A DNA stretch of 64,000 nt, taken from contig CM055871.1 of the NCBI GenBank assembly GCA_029582165.1, positions 53,846,112 to 53,910,111 of the forward strand. The letters run 5' to 3'. Within the stretch, counting starts at the first letter, position 1. Every line of letters begins with the position of its first letter. The DNA comes from Portulaca oleracea (Eukaryota > Streptophyta > Magnoliopsida > Caryophyllales > Portulacaceae). A model generated the notes under the pieces. The model ran no database searches and had not been told where the DNA came from. It saw only the letters and a program-made list of their open reading frames with translations. A program made the translations under genes and the position numbers. This document shows positions 58,320 to 64,000 of the stretch, piece after piece.

Positions 58320-60918
58320 ACGATGAGACGAGAGAGAAAGATGGTCAACTACAATGAAATGATACGCTGGCAAAATTTTGTCTTATCGAAATATCTGAAT
58401 TGTCTAATTCGAAAAAAACAGGTTAGGATATATGTTTTTTGTATGAATTTTGATGTTGATGAGATAGATCGAATATTTAGATATAAAATTTCTATTTTTA
58501 TTATCTGAATCCAATTTCGATCCTGAATTTAGTTTCATCGAAATGGTTCAACCTAACTTAATCCGAAATAAAACTAGATCAAGACATAATTTTTTTGTCT
58601 GAATTTTCAACTGAATTTTTTCGAACCCAATTTTTACCAACCCTAAATATGAGATTACTCTTCTTCCTTGTTTTTTTCTTTTTTCTTGGACTTCCCTTTT
58701 TTATTTTTCTTTTTAAAAAAAAGACTCATTCTTTTTCAAATGGAAAATTGGGCTACAGGCTAAAGATGAAGTTCATTTATATTTAGTGTGAGGAAGTGGT
58801 TCTAATATGGTCGGTTGATTTGTAGTATATATTAATCTTTCTTAAAATGTTTGTCAATTTATGAAAATTTGACAGTTGATTATTGACAATTTATAATGAG
58901 TTACAATACGAAATTATCATGAGTTACAGTTCAAATGGAATTTTTTGTTGTTATTGTACAATGTGAAATTACTGTCATTGGAAAGATAATTTTCTTAAAT
59001 TTACAACAGTGTTAATTTTTATATTATAACTCATTATAATTTATTGGTAATTAAGGATCAAAGTTTATCAAAAGTTAAACAAGCAAACGGGTCATTAGTG
59101 CCACACACAAAAAAAAAACAAACAAAAAGAGCATTAGTTGGTCATGACACACAAGTCGGGACTATGGTTGGGCCCACTCATTGTTTGACTTCACTTTTTG
59201 ATCCATGATAAAATATGAATTAAGTCAATATCGATATGATTCATGGTCATTTTTCTATTTATAAGGCTGTTTGCTCAGAGTTTATGATGGGTTCAACGGT
59301 CGTACATAGTTGATTTAGGCATTTATAGTTTTTTTACAATTTGATGATTAAGCAAAACTAGTTGGTTCTTTTATTCATATCTAACAATCACAAAAAAAGA
59401 ATCAACTACTATACAAAAACTTTAAGAATACTGTTAGATGTGAATATATGATGCATTAGGTCACTGGTCCATTGCTCAAATGCATAGATTGTGTTCTTTT
59501 ATCACATTACACTAAAAATTCATAAAAAAAAAAGAAATATTTACGTACTTAAAAATATAAAGAAAGATAAAGGTAGGTTGTTATTGGTGGGTGTTATGCA
59601 TATCACTGACTTCATTTTTTATATAAAATTAGTTTTCTTAACTTTTATGCTTAGAAAAATGATGTTAGGTGGAAAATAACTACATGTAGTGATCAAGATT
59701 ATGACTATCAAAATATAACAATCAATCATACTAAAGTATTTATATTTGATAGTTCAATGATAAAGTCATTACCAAACAAAATCACTTAACTACAACAAGA
59801 ACAACTAGACAATTAAAAAACAACAATTATCTTTAAAAAACTAACAACAACAACAAAATAGCATATGCTTATTAAATTCAACCTTATATTTATATTATCT
59901 TTCTTTAATACAGGTTTGTTATGGTAGTATTGTCCTTATTCAGACTTTTAATAAGTATATAATATATAATTTACTTAAACATAAAAGAAAATTATAGTTG
60001 TGAGTGCTAATAATTTAATTGATAAAGTTTAAGACAACAAATTTAACTACCGTAGTATAAAAATTGAAGTCTATTTGATATTCGCACATACCTGAGTTTC
60101 ATTTAATGTTTAAACTGGTTTTTAGGATGGTTTCTGAAAGAATCTCTTTATGGATTCGTCGAAATAAACTTTTCAATGAACTTTAGTTAATGACAATAAG
60201 ATTGTCTATATCTAGATTTTCTAAACCGCGCTCAAATATATTTTCTCAGGAATTTATTGTTCTTGTTTATTTATATATATATATACCAACAAGGAAAAGA
60301 GTGACAAATAAAATGGGAGAAAATGTATGGAATAACATCCAAAAAAAATAAAAATAAAAAACAATTGGTAATAAGTGATAACAGCTCAAGAGCCCGCCAT
60401 CACCCCCTTACCCTACATATACAGAGCCCATTTAATTTCGGTCCATTCACAGAAGCCCAATAAATTAGACAGCCTATTTCTTTCCCTTGGTTGTTTTTTT
60501 GATATCCTAGACAACTTATTTCTAATAAATATAATTAATTTCGAAATATGTTTTTGTTCAAAGGGAAGGCTAATATTTCATTAACTCTAATGTATGCTAA
60601 AATCATGTCTTATCGTTCACTTCATTATTTCTTCCTATAGTTTAAAAATGAGATTTGTGAAAGAAAGCTAATAAGCTAATATACCATAGTCGTTCAAGAT
60701 AATATGTTAATTCATATGATAAATACGGCAATTTATAAATATAATATAGTTGTTGTAAACTTTATGTGAGAATTGAAGCCCTGTAGAGGGAATTGGGAAT
60801 ATTTTTTATAGGAGATTAGAGTGTTTTTCCTTGGAGATGGAAAATTCGTCTCCCGGGTGTGGTATGTATGTTACGATAAGATACAATAATTTATAAATTG
60901 TGTGTTAAATTACAGTAA
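58320..60918. other. Intergenic DNA upstream of MINDY gene
   Basis: 58370-58640 is another copy of the dispersed GAATTTT/GATCGAA repeat. 58640-60918 is AT-rich without supported genes or transposon ends. Confidence 0.5.
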
Positions 60919-61173
60919 GACCCTGTTCTTTTATGCAGTACCACACGGTGTAGTGCACCGCACCGTACTGTTCAATATTCTACCACACTTTACCACAAAT
61001 CATTACCAAAATATTTTTTTACTTTTCCCTCGCCTCACTTTTCTCATCTATTTTTTACATTATCTCTCCTTACCTACCCCACATACCACAACTCCCATCA
61101 CAACTCACCACAACTTGCCACACTTTTTCAAATTTCACCACAACGCAACCAACACCGCATAAAAGAACGGGGC
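60919..61173. mobile_element. Tourist-like MITE
   Basis: GACCCTGTTCTTTTATGCAG...CGCATAAAAGAACGGGGC, flanks TAA/TTA; body rich in CCACACTTTACC and CTCTCCTTACC. Confidence 0.78.
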
Positions 61174-61214
61174 TTAAATATAATATGATACAATGAAAAA
61201 AAAAGATGATATAA

Positions 61215-61483
61215 GGCCTCTTTTTTTTATGCAGTAATTTGCGGTGTGGTATCGCATCACACCACACTATTCAATATTCTACCACATTTTACCACACTCC
61301 ACCACACTTTGCTACAATTATTATCAAAATATCTTCTCACTTTTCTCTCATCTCGTTTTTCTTTTTTTCTTTTTACATTCTCTCTCCTCAGTTATCCGAC
61401 CTACCACAACTTACCATAACCCACCACACTTCAGTACACCTTTTCAAATTTCACTACACTACACTGTATAAAAGAACGGAGTC
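61215..61483. mobile_element. Tourist-like MITE (TAA TSD)
   Basis: GGCCTCTTTTTTTTATGC...TGTATAAAAGAACGGAGTC flanked by TAA on both sides; same orientation as, and about 40 bp from, the previous copy. Confidence 0.8.
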
Positions 61484-63178
61484 TAAATAATTGTGAAAAT
61501 AAAAACAAAAAAATCGCACGTACCTCCTCTCCTTTCAATTTTATTAACCTGATTTAGCCACTGCATTCCCACTTCCATAATTCCAAATTTAGGCCTGAGA
61601 AAAAAGGTGATGAAAAAAGTGGAAACCCAAAAATACAAAATTATATATTTTCGAAACAAGATAAATTTAAAAGTAATAACCCGTCAGAGCAAGAAAAATA
61701 AAGGAAAAAGAAAAAAAGTCGTGGATGACGCATCACACAAGGAGGAGGCACGTGACAGTTTTAAAGCTACCAACGCGGTGGCAAACCTTGATTGGTTGGT
61801 GATGACGTGTAGGTACGATTTGTAGGACCTACGAATGTACGGACGAACCAATCAAATCGCAGAAACAATAATGGATTAATTTTGCAGTTTTTGTATTTTT
61901 ATTTTTAGTTTTCTTTTTTCTTTTTGGGTGGTGGAGTTGCTGTGGAACCGGCAACGGACAGAACTGTCTCCTGTTCATAGCCCACTCCGGCCTTTCTCTC
62001 ACCACGAGGGTCACCTGCTTTACCAGGTTTCAGTAATAAGAATCTTAATTATTCAATTATTAATGCCAATAAAAAAATATATTAAGAATACTGCGAGGAG
62101 TACATAGTATGGTAAAATTTGTGAAAAATCTGATTGATATGATACGTGATGAGAGAGAAAATGTGAAAAATAGAGGAGAAAAACAAGGAGAAAGAAAACT
62201 GATAAGATATATTAATAATAATTGCGTTAAAGTATGGAAGATTATTGAATAGTATGATGAATTGGCATTACACTCCTTATTTGTGATTTGTGCGTCAAGA
62301 GTTCGAATTAGAGCTGCATTGCACGGTAGAAAATCACGGGCCTAAAACAATTAGGAAAAGAGGGAGTACTTGTTATATAAGGGGAAATAATTTTCATATA
62401 TGTAAGAGTTAGACCTGTTAGTTCGGGCATGCGAGCGAGTGAATGAGGTGTATATCGGATTTGAGTAAACATAAGTTGGGGGTATTTTAGTTTTGGAGCA
62501 ATCTAACGGTTTATGACTGCGACATTTTCTCGTTTTTTTCTTCTAAAAAATTGTATCTAAATACTATTTTTTGTACAATATAACAATAAAATACGAGTAT
62601 ATATCTTCTAATAACAATAAAATATTATAAATATTTCAGCTTAAACTAGAGAAACAACAGAGAATTGAGTCGCACTCATAGTTCAATAGTCATGAATTTT
62701 AACAAAAAACCACAAATTATAATAGAGTTGAACTTGAAAAATACAACTTTCGTGTCAACTGGACGGGGCATGTTTGACCTGCTTATTTGCTGGGTTTTGA
62801 GTTCCAAACAAGAAATCGTGTTCAAACTCCATAATCATCGGCCAGGTTAGGGACAGGTTCAATGGGATTATTTTGTTGCCTTTCGAAGATGTATCAATAA
62901 AACATAATTAATCTTTAATTTAGGAAGAATGTATAAATGGAGACAACTTAAATCTAGAGCTCTCATGTTGATAATGGAATTTTGAAATAAAATATATTGA
63001 ATTATGTGGAATATTCATATTGCCAGTACAAATGTGGAAATAGAGGAGAAGTTGGAACAAAATTAGGAAAAGTTGGGAGACATTGGAGGGTGACTAGAAT
63101 TAGAGAAAGAGACATTGTGGAAGGTCCCATTTTGATAAGTAATGTAAGGTTTAAATGGGAGAAACAAATAATAGGTTT
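61484..63178. other. Intergenic DNA, no gene seen
   Basis: 62098-62345 is a decayed Tourist-like copy (TAGTATGGTAAAATTTGTG...AATCACGGGCC, then TAA). Nothing else is supported. Confidence 0.5.
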
Positions 63179-63506
63179 TAAGGTTACGTTCTTTTATACA
63201 ACTAACAGCGGTATAGTGCGGTGCGTTGTGGTGAAATTGTGGTGGCGTTGTGGAATTGTGGTGGATTGTGATGAGTTGTGGTTAGTTGTGATGAGTTTTG
63301 TTTTTAATAATTGTAAATTGTGTTGATAAATGTGAAAAAATAATTGAAAAAAGTGATATTTTAATTTTTTTAATAAAGAAATAAAATAATTTTGAAAAAT
63401 TTGATTGTGGTAAATTGTGGTGGATTGATATGTTGTAGTGGGTTGTAGCAAAATACGGTGAGTTGTGACACCGTAACCAACCAACCACATAAAAGAATAT
63501 AACCTT
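63179..63506. mobile_element. Tourist-like MITE with diverged ends
   Basis: AAGGTTACGTTCTTTTATAC...CACATAAAAGAATATAACCT as imperfect inverted ends; interior full of GTGGTGGATTGTGATGAGTT-type units and their complement. Confidence 0.7.
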
Positions 63507-64000
63507 GGATGGAATATCAACCTATGCAATATAATTGAGTTATTTATGGCTCATTTGTGTAAGAGTTGGATTTATCTAAGCCATGTATTGAATTGGTTAA
63601 ATTTTAGTTGCTTTATTTTTAATCCGATAGATTCATTTTATCAAAACAAATCTTTATTTACCAACAAATTAAATGACTTAGATTAAACATAAATTCAGCT
63701 CAAAATTAAGTCAGGTTATTCAAACTCATATTCATTTCAATGTTTCAGAATTTAGATTGAATATTTATAACAAACATTTGGCCCAAATAAGTCATTTTAT
63801 TTAGTTTCTCTCATTACCTAAAATTCTTCATTGCTCCACACAACATAATCATTGCTTCATTTGTTTCTTCAAAATAATATCTAACTCATGTGATCGACAC
63901 TTTTTTAATTTGTGTGGTTGATCATATTGTTACGTATTAATTAGTAAATTTAATCACATAAAGGTAATACTATTTGCAAAATTTTGTAATGATTGTCTTT

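Overview
This is a nuclear window from a flowering plant, most likely a core eudicot. Multi-exon genes with GT-AG introns sit in AT-rich intergenic DNA crowded with small non-autonomous transposons (Stowaway, PIF/Harbinger-Tourist-like and CACTA MITEs), a broken Ty1/copia element and LINE scraps. I cannot name the species from sequence alone.

Layout. 1-5170 (+) holds the 3' part of a HOTHEAD-like GMC oxidoreductase, with a CACTA MITE in one intron and splice-acceptor-bearing tandem repeats in another. 5.8-9.8 kb is an RNA-gene region: two tRNA-Leu(AAG) genes on opposite strands flank a MIR399 hairpin (7604-7733). MIR399 has a TATA box, a phosphate-starvation P1BS site and a solo TRIM-like LTR just upstream. 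10.3-12.3 kb is retroelement debris, including a Ty1/copia RT/RNase H relic on the minus strand. 16468-18189 (+) is an intronless molybdenum-cofactor-sulfurase-like gene with Arg where the PLP lysine would be. 22043-25592 (+) is a complete 10-exon HMG-CoA synthase. 28331-29044 (+) is a GC-rich, intronless class I TCP transcription factor.

On the minus strand, 33748-36526 is a two-exon UDP-4-keto-6-deoxyglucose 3,5-epimerase/4-reductase (UDP-rhamnose synthesis). 40473-45787 is a five-exon class II KNOX gene matching KNAT7. 49103-58269 is a 12-exon MINDY-type deubiquitinase. 58.3-64 kb has no recognisable gene and several MITEs.

The genes are not an operon-like unit; they act in separate processes: cuticle or cell-surface oxidation, phosphate homeostasis, the mevalonate pathway, rhamnose supply, secondary-wall transcription and ubiquitin editing. 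No new multi-gene system is evident. The most unusual signal is repeat structure inside genes: tandem arrays that include, or directly abut, real splice acceptors (HOTHEAD-like intron, KNAT7 first and last introns), a roughly 1-kb minisatellite ending at the KNAT7 start codon, and a near-perfect foldback in the UER1 intron. Exon junctions were worked out by hand from reading frame, GT-AG borders and remembered family homology. They keep frame throughout for all five spliced genes but have no transcript support.
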